Shown here piece after piece: positions 1-7,907 of a stretch of DNA of 64,000 nt. The stretch covers positions 2,480,001-2,544,000 of the forward strand of contig CBDDPL010000004.1 in NCBI GenBank assembly GCA_965232285.1, in the 5' to 3' direction. The notes beneath the pieces are model-generated. The model saw nothing but the letters and a program-made list of their open reading frames with translations, was not told the origin of the DNA and did no database searches. Source of the stretch: Denitrobaculum sp965232285. GTDB taxonomy: Bacteria > Pseudomonadota > Alphaproteobacteria > Kiloniellales > Kiloniellaceae. The position numbers and the translations under genes were made by a program. Every line of letters begins with the position of its first letter. Position 1 is the stretch's first letter.

Positions 1-1
1 A

Positions 2-1333
2 CAGCTTATTCTTACGGGGCACCCATTCGGTTCGCGGACGCTCCACTCGAAAGTCCGACGAACCGCTACAGGTGAGCGGCTGCATTGGGATAACTCCTCG
101 CACGAGCTATCTTCATCCAGACCGAGACGGATAGATATCTGCGCAGAGGTAAAGTCCCACGCTGGCTTAGTTGAATCTGTTCACCATATTGACAAATTAA
201 TATCTAGAAGCATTAGCCGCTGCATAGATGGCATCTCGACTCCCCTTAACATTGGACTAAGTGGTGGCTTCGACTCCAGAATACTCGCCGCTGTATTGAA
301 AAAACAACGACCGGATTTTAATGCTTTCACATATGGTCATTGGCATCACAGAGAAGTTTTAACTGCGAAGAAAATTGCAAAAACACTTGAAATTCAACAC
401 AAAATTCTACCTTACCCTGTAGAAAATCACTATAATAGAATGGACTTGTTTTTAAATACATTGGAAGGTCAGTCTGACAGCACCTCGGTACAAATTGCAA
501 ACTTACTACAAATGGACACCCCTGATGGCACGCCCGTATTTCACGGTTTCATGTCAGATGCGGTAGCTGTAACGAGATTTTCGGATCAGAAGGACGGCGT
601 TGTTCCCCAAAACCTAGACGAAGCGGCAATCAACATTGCCTCATCGATAGTAAAATCACCAGAGCATCTACAATTCATTTCTAACTTAGTCGAAGCAGAT
701 ATAACGGAAGAGAGCATCTGCAACGAAGTACGATCTGATATGACGCAACAGGGATTAAGCTATCATTCTGCAGTACTATGGGACGTTGAAAACAGGCAGA
801 GACGCTTTATTGCAGGTCACATACCAATGCTTGGTCAAAAATTCGACATAATCACGCCGTTCTACGACAAAGACCTAATGTCATTTTGGCTTTCGCTACC
901 GAGGATTAGCCTCGATGAACGCTATCTGCAAAGACAACAACTTGCCAAGCTATATCCTGAGCTGGCGAAAATTCCCCACTCCGAAGAATCAACCCCTATT
1001 ATTCCCAATTTATCCAATCAACTACAATTATTGGTTGATACCACACTCAGAAAGATTTTTGTCACGCCGTTCCAAAAATACACTGGCTACAGAACTTCGA
1101 ACATTTGGTCGTTAAGTGGAGGCATGGCAACAAACGAACTACGAAGATATATGGCACGCTTATTTCTCGACAACTTGGAGAGCGTTGATAGCGTATTTGA
1201 TCTTTCAAGCTTCAAAGACAGCGAAGTGGAAGCGTACTTTGAAGTTGGCCCCGCTAAAGGAGACTACATTACACCACGCGTTGTCTTTCAAACGACTGCA
1301 TATGCAAAATGGCTAAGAGATTCATTACACTGA
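2..1333 (+). CDS. Asparagine-synthase-like amidotransferase, C-terminal part (5' partial)
   Basis: The frame is open from base 2 to the TGA at 1331-1333 (443 residues), so the gene begins left of the window. The PP-loop ATP-pyrophosphatase signature LSGGFDSR is encoded at 257-280 and is followed by a typical Rossmann-like stretch (ILAAVLKK, then FNAFTYG). Family members activate a carboxylate with ATP and amidate it with ammonia from an N-terminal glutaminase domain; that domain would lie mostly upstream and is not seen. The gene is AT-rich, unlike the chromosome to the right, and meets the prophage gene at 1360 tail to tail with only 26 bases between. Such stand-alone asparagine-synthase homologues occur in surface-polysaccharide and lasso-peptide loci; which applies here cannot be told from the window. 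Assignment to the family is firm, the substrate unknown. Confidence 0.85.
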   Translation, partial: QLILTGHPFGSRTLHSKVRRTATGERLHWDNSSHELSSSRPRRIDICAEVKSHAGLVESVHHIDKLISRSISRCIDGISTPLNIGLSGGFDSRILAAVLKKQRPDFNAFTYGHWHHREVLTAKKIAKTLEIQHKILPYPVENHYNRMDLFLNTLEGQSDSTSVQIANLLQMDTPDGTPVFHGFMSDAVAVTRFSDQKDGVVPQNLDEAAINIASSIVKSPEHLQFISNLVEADITEESICNEVRSDMTQQGLSYHSAVLWDVENRQRRFIAGHIPMLGQKFDIITPFYDKDLMSFWLSLPRISLDERYLQRQQLAKLYPELAKIPHSEESTPIIPNLSNQLQLLVDTTLRKIFVTPFQKYTGYRTSNIWSLSGGMATNELRRYMARLFLDNLESVDSVFDLSSFKDSEVEAYFEVGPAKGDYITPRVVFQTTAYAKWLRDSLH

Positions 1334-1359
1334 TTATGCCAATATATCTTACAATCTCT

Positions 1360-3483
1360 CTACCAAAGAAAATTCGATATTCTACCATTACCCAGTCTAA
1401 CATCGGCGGAAGCCAACAAAGAAACTCTAGATGATCGCAATTGCGTACTACTTACACCAAAATGGCCAAAGGCCCCTGAACTGAGCATATGCGTTAGCCC
1501 TCGACCAACAGCTTCTCCAAAATTCTGATAAGCTGCTAAGTTGTTCGATCCACGCCGAGGCTCAAGTGTTGCACCGTCAACACCATATTGGTTTTTGAAG
1601 TAGTGGGTTGTAAACCCTGACGGAGCAGTGTTGTTTTGCTGCGCAATCGGATCTAAATAGTGCGCATCAACGGCATTGCTGAATGCAATCGATATCGATG
1701 AGGGATCGCGAAAAATCTTATCGACGTTGCTCCATGTCAAATTGTGAAAATCAATCACATACTGCAAGTTTTCCGCAACATGTTGAGAAACCCAATCTCT
1801 TACCTGTCTAGTTGCTTCCAGGTCAAAATCACCCCAGTCACGATTGAGATTCTTGTGTGCTTGTGGGCCAACAAATACAGAACCAACCGGATGTCCAAGA
1901 AACAAGCCACTTGAGTTTACCCACACAACATATACTTCAAAGTTTCTGCGAGCACTCGTAGCATCACTGGAGGAGCTAATCAGCCAATCAATGAATCCTT
2001 TAACCGACCATTTAGCAACCATTTCGCCAGGGTGCACATTAGCGAATACAAGAATTTTGATCTTTTTATTAAGCCCTGGATGACTTGGCCCTTGCACATC
2101 AGAAACTCTGAGCGCGTATTGCTTCAGCGCGCCGGACAAGCGTCCGTTTTCATCTTCCACGCTGCTCAGTATTGAAATTGATCCGTCGGCATCCGCCCCC
2201 AAAGGGCTTGCCACATGAGGACTTTGAAGCCATTTGCTAACATCAGCAGCAATATCTTCATAGTAATATCCGGGTTGGTCTCCAACTAGGATATCTGGAA
2301 CATCAAAACTCGAGGAATTGTATGATGTGACTGTACCATTCACTAGTACATTGTGGTCAAATAAACTCCAGTCATCCTTTGTTCCTGATGTCGGACGCCA
2401 CCAGAGTTTTGTCTCAGATGTAAAACGCTGACTTAGATCAAAATCGGTTTCAGACACTTTAAATCTTACTGTCCCTGCGCCACCGACATTCTTCACGAGA
2501 GCCTGAACAGTCAACCAATCCGCACTGCTGTCTCGATAGGTAAATTTTCTAGGAATCAGCGTTACGTCTGTTTGATTGGCTTGGAAGGAAATCTCTGACA
2601 AGTGCTCATTGACGGTTCCACCATCAAAGTCTCCAACCACCCTAATTGGTGACGACGAAACTTGGTTGCTGACTATGGATTTCTGAGAAACAATTGGGTT
2701 CTCAACAGAACCAACTAGGCTTCCCTCTAATCCCACACTTGAGTTAGAAACTGAGCCGTTTTGAGTAAATACAACAGAGTTTCCCCTAACAGATGCTACT
2801 CCGTACGTAGGGTCAGATATGTGCGTAACGTTTGACAGTGCAGCAGCGTTCAAGTTGCCATTAGTTTCGGAGGCCCAGCTTTCAAGAAAGTACGTTTTTG
2901 GCGCCAGCAGCAGCTCAGTCTCGGAAAAAATCTCTATAGGCTTCAGGCCAGCTTCGAATTCTTGAACTTCGCTTTCACTTGCAACACGGTCAAGAACTGC
3001 AAATCTCGCGATTTGCCCTTTTACTCCTCGATCAAGATGCGCACGATTTCCAATGCAGATATCTCCGTTTGTAGCTCCTAAGCCACTGCCTGATGAGCCA
3101 CCGAAAACTGGTTGAGAAACTGCATTCACGTAGATCTTTGTATTTGATGGAGATGGAGTAGCACAGTCCGAACATGTCCAAACAATTCGGCTCCATTCCC
3201 CCGCAGTAAGGACATTGCTCGCAGTATAGGCTTGACCGGTGGCGCTGCCAAAGTGGGCAGACCGGATTGAATTTACTGTCCCCCCTTCATCAGACAGCTG
3301 CAACAGAAAGTTCTGAAACGTATCATTGCCGGCATTCCTCGTCGCACTGAAGAAGTCGTTGTTTGCTTGCAACGCATTGCTAGGCATAAAGAAGTCGAGC
3401 AATATTGATTTTGCGCCTGCATTTAAGTTTCCGATATTACTGTAAACGACCCGTGAGGACGGGCTGCTAAAATCAAGCGCCAT
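1360..3483 (-). CDS. Phage tail-region protein: LamG-like domain fused to M14 zinc carboxypeptidase-like domain
   Basis: A 707-residue protein. Residues about 1-175 look like a concanavalin/LamG-type beta-sandwich (secondary-structure style and a C-terminal IARFAVLDRVASESEV run typical of that fold). Residues about 475-690 resemble M14 metallocarboxypeptidases/succinylglutamate desuccinylases: zinc-ligand motif HPGE (H484, E487), NLNRDW around 545-550 with the substrate-binding Arg, DFH with H580 as third zinc ligand, and ATLEPRR with E641 as candidate general base. It has no signal peptide. It is the last gene of the minus-strand prophage run and is AT-rich compared with the genes just upstream, suggesting a recently acquired host-range or surface-processing module. 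A role in virion attachment or envelope digestion is inference; the metallopeptidase-like site is seen directly. Confidence 0.7.
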   Translation of the reverse strand: MALDFSSPSSRVVYSNIGNLNAGAKSILLDFFMPSNALQANNDFFSATRNAGNDTFQNFLLQLSDEGGTVNSIRSAHFGSATGQAYTASNVLTAGEWSRIVWTCSDCATPSPSNTKIYVNAVSQPVFGGSSGSGLGATNGDICIGNRAHLDRGVKGQIARFAVLDRVASESEVQEFEAGLKPIEIFSETELLLAPKTYFLESWASETNGNLNAAALSNVTHISDPTYGVASVRGNSVVFTQNGSVSNSSVGLEGSLVGSVENPIVSQKSIVSNQVSSSPIRVVGDFDGGTVNEHLSEISFQANQTDVTLIPRKFTYRDSSADWLTVQALVKNVGGAGTVRFKVSETDFDLSQRFTSETKLWWRPTSGTKDDWSLFDHNVLVNGTVTSYNSSSFDVPDILVGDQPGYYYEDIAADVSKWLQSPHVASPLGADADGSISILSSVEDENGRLSGALKQYALRVSDVQGPSHPGLNKKIKILVFANVHPGEMVAKWSVKGFIDWLISSSSDATSARRNFEVYVVWVNSSGLFLGHPVGSVFVGPQAHKNLNRDWGDFDLEATRQVRDWVSQHVAENLQYVIDFHNLTWSNVDKIFRDPSSISIAFSNAVDAHYLDPIAQQNNTAPSGFTTHYFKNQYGVDGATLEPRRGSNNLAAYQNFGEAVGRGLTHMLSSGAFGHFGVSSTQLRSSRVSLLASADVRLGNGRISNFLW

Positions 3484-3495
3484 CTCGCCCCTCCC

Positions 3496-3921
3496 CTAAG
3501 CAGACTCGAGTTCGTCGACGTTCCAGGAGGTGATGGTGACCGTCGCGTCTGGTGTGATCATCGGGTTGTCGATCTCCATTTCCCCGCCGCCTTGGGGGCC
3601 GGTGATGGCGCCGTCCTGGACCGGGTTGGCATTGCTGTCATAGGCGCGGAACCAGCCGGCGGTGCCGCCGCCGGTCGCGTTGGCGCTGGGGGTGCCGTTC
3701 AGGCTGGCGCGGGCGCCCGGGCTCAGATCGACCGCGTCGCCGAAGGCGGGTTTTTGCAGCGGGATCGTCACCAGCAGGGCGCCGCTCGCGAGGTCGTCGC
3801 CGTTGGCCGGCTGCGTGCCGGTCCTGAGCTCGATATAGCCGGAACCGGTGCCCGCATCGAGCCGGTCGACCTGGGCGTTGCAGCGGTCCAGCGCGGCCGC
3901 ATTGGGAATACGTGTCACCAT
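3496..3921 (-). CDS. Hypothetical phage structural protein, 141 aa
   Basis: The start at 3921 (MVTRIPNAAAL) is chosen because AAGGA lies a few bases upstream; the frame stays open further upstream but with no better start. The protein is rich in Gly, Ala, Asp and Thr with no signal peptide or membrane segment and ends VTITSWNVDELESA, the look of a small beta-rich virion or tail-fibre-associated protein. It lies 12 bases upstream of the LamG/M14 gene in the same direction, so the two are probably co-transcribed. I recognise the style from alphaproteobacterial prophages, next to tail genes, but cannot name a family. Confidence 0.7.
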   Translation of the reverse strand: MVTRIPNAAALDRCNAQVDRLDAGTGSGYIELRTGTQPANGDDLASGALLVTIPLQKPAFGDAVDLSPGARASLNGTPSANATGGGTAGWFRAYDSNANPVQDGAITGPQGGGEMEIDNPMITPDATVTITSWNVDELESA

Positions 3922-4286
3922 GATCTTTTCCTTCTTTGTCTCGCCTGGCCGTCGAACCAGGTCATTGGCCGGAAGCCGGAGCATCCGCATTTCGGACACA
4001 GCGGCACGAAGCTCGAGTTGTTCCTTGGAATGGCGCGGCTACACGGCGTGCCTCGACAACCGTCAGCATCGCGAAGAGACCGCCGCACCGCGCGATCGCA
4101 CCTGGAGTGGGTGAGATCAGATTCGTATCTACGACAGATCGCCCGGGGCGGTTCCGTCTATAGCGCAATGCGCTTTTATTCGGTCATCACGCCTCAAAAT
4201 TTACGTTTGAGATCGGCATCTTGCCGATCGGAAGGTGGAGAGTTTTGAGAGCGATCAAACGCATGTTGCGCAAAGCGTCATCTGAT
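3922..4286. other. Intergenic stretch within prophage, no confident gene
   Basis: A stretch of 365 bases between two minus-strand structural genes. On the minus strand a frame ending at about 3917 encodes a short CPKCGCSGF-type cysteine cluster, but it has no convincing start or upstream ribosome site, so it is not called. No terminator or repeat is evident. Confidence 0.4.
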
Positions 4287-4739
4287 CTAGAGGCGCGTGA
4301 AGTTGAAGCTGGCCTCCAGAACCGCCGCGGCATTCACCGCGGATAGCGAAAGGCTCAGCTTGTCGCCGGCGGCGAAGTCATTGTCATTCGCCGTGCCCAG
4401 AGCGGGGGCGCTGCCCGCCGCCGAGACGGCCAGCGCGTCCAGGCCGCTGAGCGCCGCGCCGTTGCGCCACACCGCAAGGGTCAGGCTGCCGGCACCCAGG
4501 CTGAAATCGACGGAGTCCAGGCGCGCCGCCGCGGGCAGCCGGAACACCAGAGTGACCTCGCCGGCCTGCGGCAGGGGCTCAAAGTAGGAGACCGCCGCCT
4601 TCTGTCCTGCGAGACTGGTCGGGATCGCCGACTTCAGGGACTGGCCGGTGATGGCCTTGGAGACCCCACCCTGGGTCACCGCGATCAGATCCGCGTCGCC
4701 CAGGACGCTGGTGGTCGCGAGTTCGGAAAACTTGGTCAT
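4287..4739 (-). CDS. Phage tail-fibre-like hypothetical protein, 150 aa
   Basis: The N-terminus (MTKFSELATTSVLGDADLIAVTQ) is the short module found at the head of many phage tail-fibre and tail-spike proteins (TKFSEL...DLIAVTQGG...K). The rest is a predicted beta-rich Ala/Leu/Ser domain without membrane segments. The normal long fibre C-terminus is absent, so this is either a compact fibre adaptor or a shortened derivative. It sits in line with the other minus-strand structural genes, about 40 bases after the 58-residue ORF. Confidence 0.7.
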   Translation of the reverse strand: MTKFSELATTSVLGDADLIAVTQGGVSKAITGQSLKSAIPTSLAGQKAAVSYFEPLPQAGEVTLVFRLPAAARLDSVDFSLGAGSLTLAVWRNGAALSGLDALAVSAAGSAPALGTANDNDFAAGDKLSLSLSAVNAAAVLEASFNFTRL

Positions 4740-4778
4740 GCTTTACTCCGTGATCAGCCTTTACGCCGGGATCGGCCT

Positions 4779-4955
4779 TTATTCCGTGGTCAGGGGCACC
4801 AGGGCTTCGGTGGTCAGGTTGCTGCCCGCCTCGGTCCGCAGCACGGCGCCGGAGAGGTAGGCGAAACGCTCGCCGCCGCGATAGTCGGGCCGTCCGTCCG
4901 CGCGCCAGGCGCCGGGACCGGTCGCAGGCAGAGCCGCCTCAAAGGCCGCGGTCAT
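4779..4955 (-). CDS. Small phage protein, 58 aa
   Basis: A short frame from ATG at 4955 to TAA at 4779-4781. Its ATG overlaps the TGA stop of the preceding gene in the four-base ATGA arrangement (4952-4955), a strong sign of translational coupling. The product starts MTAAFEAALPATGPGAWRA and includes YRGGERFAYLSG; it reads as a real soluble protein with the same composition as its neighbours. No family is recognised. Confidence 0.6.
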   Translation of the reverse strand: MTAAFEAALPATGPGAWRADGRPDYRGGERFAYLSGAVLRTEAGSNLTTEALVPLTTE

Positions 4956-5227
4956 GGAATCTGTGCCACGCGGACATAGAGGCCGCCCGGTGTTCCACCG
5001 CTGACATCCGCGCGGATCCGCCCCGCGCCCAGCTCGAAGTTGCCCAGACCGGGCGCACCCAGTGTGACCTCGCTGCCCACGTCAAGGGCGGTGGCACCAT
5101 CCGGCCCCAGGTACTGCAGCTTCACGGCCGCGCCGCCGAAAGCACCGGCGGCCGAGAAGGTTCCCCGGCCGCCGCGCCAGTTCCGCCAGCCGGCATTTTC
5201 GCCATTGGCAATCAGGTTGATCGTCAT
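4952..5227 (-). CDS. Hypothetical phage protein, 91 aa
   Basis: Starts MTINLIANGENAGWRNW after a purine-rich AAGGAG-type site. Gly/Ala-rich, with a predicted short beta-sandwich (VKLQYLGPDGATALDVGSEVTL). Small proteins of this type accompany tail-fibre genes in alphaproteobacterial podovirus-like prophages, where they are thought to be minor virion components. The stop overlaps the next start by four bases, so it forms a translationally coupled pair with the 58-residue ORF. Confidence 0.65.
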   Translation of the reverse strand: MTINLIANGENAGWRNWRGGRGTFSAAGAFGGAAVKLQYLGPDGATALDVGSEVTLGAPGLGNFELGAGRIRADVSGGTPGGLYVRVAQIP

Positions 5228-5251
5228 CGTCTTCGGCTCCTTTCCTTGTTG

Positions 5252-5461
5252 TCATTCACCCAGCAGGCGCTTGCGCGCCGTGCGCGCGCCGGCGGTCAGG
5301 CCGTCACCGCCGGTGAGGATCGTCGAGGCCCGGCCACGCGCCTTGCGCTGCCGCTCCCGCTCGGCGGCCGCCGCTTCCTGCACCTCGCCATCATCCTTTT
5401 CGGGTGGCGGCGGTGGCGGCGGCGGGGCCTTGGGTTTCTTCGGGGAAATCAATCCGCCCAT
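5252..5461 (-). CDS. Proline-rich short phage protein, 69 aa
   Basis: MGGLISPKKPKAPPPPPPPP followed by a charged helix and the motif GRASTILTGGDGL near the C-terminus, ending ARKRLLGE. This combination (poly-Pro head, GRASTI-T motif) is typical of a short protein coded beside virion genes of many tailed phages; its role is not established. It lies between the terminase nuclease half (about 30 bases downstream of that gene) and the 91-residue gene. Confidence 0.7.
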   Translation of the reverse strand: MGGLISPKKPKAPPPPPPPPEKDDGEVQEAAAAERERQRKARGRASTILTGGDGLTAGARTARKRLLGE

Positions 5462-5492
5462 TTTGCAGTCTCCATAATGCTAGTGCTGTTCG

Positions 5493-6233
5493 TCATCCAA
5501 AGAGGTCATAGTCACTGCGCGCCAGTTGCGCCCGCTGCCGCCGGGCCGGCGACGCCGCGAAGCGCAGGCTCATCAGGCCGTAGCGGGTCGCCGCCATCAG
5601 GTCGTCGTAGTCCTTCACCACCCGGCCCTCCTTGCGGTGGTAGAGTCGGAACTCGCCGAACCACTCGCTCAGATGCGCGAAGACCTTCAGGCGCCCGGTC
5701 TGCATGCGCTCCAGCAGGATCATGAGTCCCGCCTCGACACCGCTGGAGCCGTCGGCGAACTGCGCATGCTCCTTCAGCATCGCGAGGCCCTGATCGCGGT
5801 AAACCTCGGCCAGCATGCGCCCGCTGCCCTTGTCGTGCTGCAGGCCGTCGTGCGGCCAGGCCCAGGGCAGGTTCCGGCCCCAGGCCTTCAGGGCCGCGGC
5901 GTGGATCACCGGCGTCTCCTGCCGCGCTTTGTAGGCATGGGTGACGTAGAGGCAGTCCGCGTCCCGGTCCCAGGCCAGGCGTACCGCGGCGGTCGGGTGG
6001 TCCCAGCCGAAGTCCAGCGCACCGATCACCGGCCAGTGCGGCGGAACTTCCACGGCAGGCGTCGAGATCTGCGCTTCGTCGATGGGGAAGATCCGCCCGG
6101 ACCCCAGCACCGGAATGCCCCTGGCGCGCGCGTCGCGCTCGTGGGCCGGATAACTCTCGATGATCGCCTGACGCTCCGCCTCGTCGTAGTGCCCGGCATC
6201 CCAGATGGTCATGGTGGTCACGTGCCGCGTCAT
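5493..6233 (-). CDS. Phage terminase large subunit, nuclease half (separated by an in-frame stop)
   Basis: A 246-residue C-terminal part of a large terminase. It carries the RNase-H-like nuclease fold: ALDFGWDHP with D74 as first metal ligand, an acidic HDG around 129, and KDYDDLMAATRYG with D208-D211 near the end. It begins at an ATG (MTRHVTTMTIWDAGHY) that in intact relatives is internal. It is in the same frame as the ATPase half upstream, separated by one TGA (6255-6257) and seven sense codons (6234-6254). Packaging would need both activities, so as a split protein it may be inactive, or the two halves could work in trans through re-initiation. Family assignment is firm. Confidence 0.85.
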   Translation of the reverse strand: MTRHVTTMTIWDAGHYDEAERQAIIESYPAHERDARARGIPVLGSGRIFPIDEAQISTPAVEVPPHWPVIGALDFGWDHPTAAVRLAWDRDADCLYVTHAYKARQETPVIHAAALKAWGRNLPWAWPHDGLQHDKGSGRMLAEVYRDQGLAMLKEHAQFADGSSGVEAGLMILLERMQTGRLKVFAHLSEWFGEFRLYHRKEGRVVKDYDDLMAATRYGLMSLRFAASPARRQRAQLARSDYDLFG

Positions 6234-6254
6234 GTCCTCAGGCCTCCCGCCCCC

Positions 6255-6968
6255 TCATGTCTCGATCTGGGCCTCGGACAGGAACAGGCGCACCACCTCC
6301 GACATCCCCAGCAAGGGCGTGAAGGTGATGATGGTCATACCGCCGGTCGCGTTGGTCCGGGTCAGACCCTCGGAATAGATCTCCAGCGGCGGCTCCTCGT
6401 CGAACCAGACCCCGTCCAGCGTCTCACCCTGCCACTTCTCCCGGCCCTTTTCGTAGGATTTGAAGGCCAGGGTCGAGGCGCCGCCGCTCGCATGCCGCAC
6501 CACGATGCCGTCTACCGTGTCGGCGCCGTTGCGCGACGCGCTGGTCCCAAGGACGGCATCACCGGGAATCGCAGCCGTGCCCCAGGCTTCCCGGCGCTGC
6601 GGCGGGCCAAGCAATAGTCTTTGCGGATTGTCGCGGGTGGATTCCGCCGTCACGCCCGCCGCCCAGAGGCGCACCGGCCTTGTAAAGCGCCGGCCCCGCC
6701 ACCAGTCCGGATAGCGTCCGGTCAGATGCATGGCCCATTCCGAGGCACCGGCCAGGGTCTTGCCCAGTTGATTGCCGGCCATGAAGAGCCGTTCGCGATG
6801 CCGCGCGCCGGCGTCATGGAACGCGCGCTGCTTGTCGTAGGGCCGGTAGCGGCTCAACTCATTCCGGCTCAGGCGTTTCAGTTTCTCCTGCTTCAGCGCG
6901 ACGCTGGATTCCTTCAAGCGCCGCAATCCGCCGTCCAAGATCGCGGTCGAGTTCGTCGAGTTCTTCAT
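6255..6968 (-). CDS. Phage terminase large subunit, ATPase half (ends at an in-frame TGA)
   Basis: The DNA-packaging motor ATPase domain. Walker A is MAGNQLGKT (about residues 63-71), Walker B GVWFDEEPP (about 186-194) and the coupling motif TFTPLLG follows. The signature YRPYDKQRAFH lies upstream. The frame stops with TGA at 6255-6257 directly where the linker to the nuclease domain should be; a single C-to-T change of an Arg CGA codon would create it. The start is uncertain: ATG at 6968 (MKNSTN) gives about 110 bases overlap with the small subunit, and shorter TTG starts are possible. Confidence 0.8.
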   Translation of the reverse strand: MKNSTNSTAILDGGLRRLKESSVALKQEKLKRLSRNELSRYRPYDKQRAFHDAGARHRERLFMAGNQLGKTLAGASEWAMHLTGRYPDWWRGRRFTRPVRLWAAGVTAESTRDNPQRLLLGPPQRREAWGTAAIPGDAVLGTSASRNGADTVDGIVVRHASGGASTLAFKSYEKGREKWQGETLDGVWFDEEPPLEIYSEGLTRTNATGGMTIITFTPLLGMSEVVRLFLSEAQIET

Positions 6969-7485
6969 CGCTGAGGCCATCGAAGCCGCCTTCCTTTCCG
7001 TCGCGTTTTTCGCCGAACAGACCGAGCTGCCGGCCGAGCAGCTCCAGCGCCTTATTGGCCACGCTGCCCTGGTGGCTGTAGCTGCCGACCGTGCGGCCAC
7101 TGCGATCGCGCAGGGGTTTCAGGCCCAGGGAGCGCTCGATGTTTTCCACCAGGCACTGGACGATCCAGTCCTTGTCCACCGCCTGCCCGCTGCCGGAGCG
7201 CAGCAGTGCTTGCAGGGCCGCTTCCGGATCTTCTTCGGGAGTTGAGTCCTTATCCTGGTCGCCGTCCGTTTCTGAAGCTTGTTCTGTCGCCGACCCGCCA
7301 CACGCGCCCTCTTCACGCAGCTCGGCAATCCTGGCCAGCAGATCCGGCCGCGCCAGCAGTTCCTTCGCGCGCGCCCTGGTGTTCTCGGCCCGGTAGCCCG
7401 CGACAGTTACTGCATCGGCAGGCTCCATCCCGGAGGCCACCAGATCGGCAAAGGCCTCCTGACGGGCCGTCTTCAGTCTCGGCAT
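6859..7485 (-). CDS. Phage terminase small subunit
   Basis: A 208-residue protein starting MPRLKTARQEAFADLVASG; CAGGGAG sits five bases before the ATG. Residues about 5-60 form the helix-turn-helix-like DNA-binding domain of Terminase_2-type small subunits (EAFADLV-SG..PADAVTVAGY), followed by an acidic low-complexity linker and a helical oligomerisation region. In the packaging complex it recognises phage DNA and loads the large subunit. The gene overlaps the large-subunit frame, the usual arrangement. It shares the leading MPR and a similar leader with the two virion-toxin genes upstream. Confidence 0.75.
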   Translation of the reverse strand: MPRLKTARQEAFADLVASGMEPADAVTVAGYRAENTRARAKELLARPDLLARIAELREEGACGGSATEQASETDGDQDKDSTPEEDPEAALQALLRSGSGQAVDKDWIVQCLVENIERSLGLKPLRDRSGRTVGSYSHQGSVANKALELLGRQLGLFGEKRDGKEGGFDGLSDEELDELDRDLGRRIAALEGIQRRAEAGETETPEPE

Positions 7486-7589
7486 GAAACTCCCTGCGGT
7501 CTGTCGAATGAAGGGGGTTGAACAGGGCGGGCCTGACGACGGCATCGCGATCGCGGCAGCCAAAAAAATCAGAGCCCGCGGCCAGGCGT

Positions 7590-7622
7590 AAAAAATCCCG
7601 CAGCGGCCAGTGCCGTTGCGGG
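7590..7622 (-). terminator. Rho-independent terminator upstream of the terminase genes
   Basis: Read on the minus strand, a GC-rich stem CCCGCAaCGGC / GCCGcTGCGGG with an ACTG loop is followed by a run of T. It ends transcripts coming from the toxin and immunity genes before the terminase genes. A related terminator sits at 15662-15693. Confidence 0.7.
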
Positions 7623-7722
7623 TTCCGGACCTATTGGCCCGCAGCAAAAATCTCAAATTTTCTGTTTCAGGTCAACGGGATGGGGATAAGATCCGGCAAA
7701 CTGGAGCCTAGCAAAAAGCGTC
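7623..7722 (-). repeat. Diverged duplicate intergenic block, copy 1
   Basis: Aligns with 15694-15783: TTCCGGACCTA, TCTCAAA, GTTTCAG and TGGGGAT occur in the same order and spacing. On the minus strand both copies encode a similar short tail ending in a stop (RLQFAGSYPHPVDLKQKI here). It is probably the 3' end of a duplicated gene plus its terminator. Between here and 7907 a 28-codon frame (7735-7821, MRDWDRIETEEWKAAL) looks protein-like but is too short and lacks a ribosome site, so it is probably a gene fragment. Confidence 0.55.
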
Positions 7723-7907
7723 CAGGGGCCGCGCCTATTCCTTCACCAACACCAAGATTCCCTGCGCTGAGGACAGGGCCGCCTTCCATTCCTCGGTTTC
7801 GATCCGGTCCCAGTCTCTCATGACGACCACGGCAAGTGACGCTTACAGTCAGGGGTCGCAAACCAACCAATAGCAAAAAGGTTCAAGCTGCTCCAACTTC
7901 ACTCGCG

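Noticed and set aside
3592..4248. A 218-codon plus-strand frame opposite phage structural genes
   Set aside because: The sequence is a mirror of the minus-strand structural gene with Gly/Ala/Arg repeats; no motif.
6255..6257. TGA as a selenocysteine codon in the terminase
   Set aside because: No selenoprotein terminase is known to me, the codon lies in a poorly conserved linker, and no SECIS-like hairpin is evident just downstream.
7735..7821. A 28-codon protein-like frame (MRDWDRIETEEWKAAL)
   Set aside because: Too short and without a ribosome site to be called a gene; more likely a fragment left by the duplication next to it.
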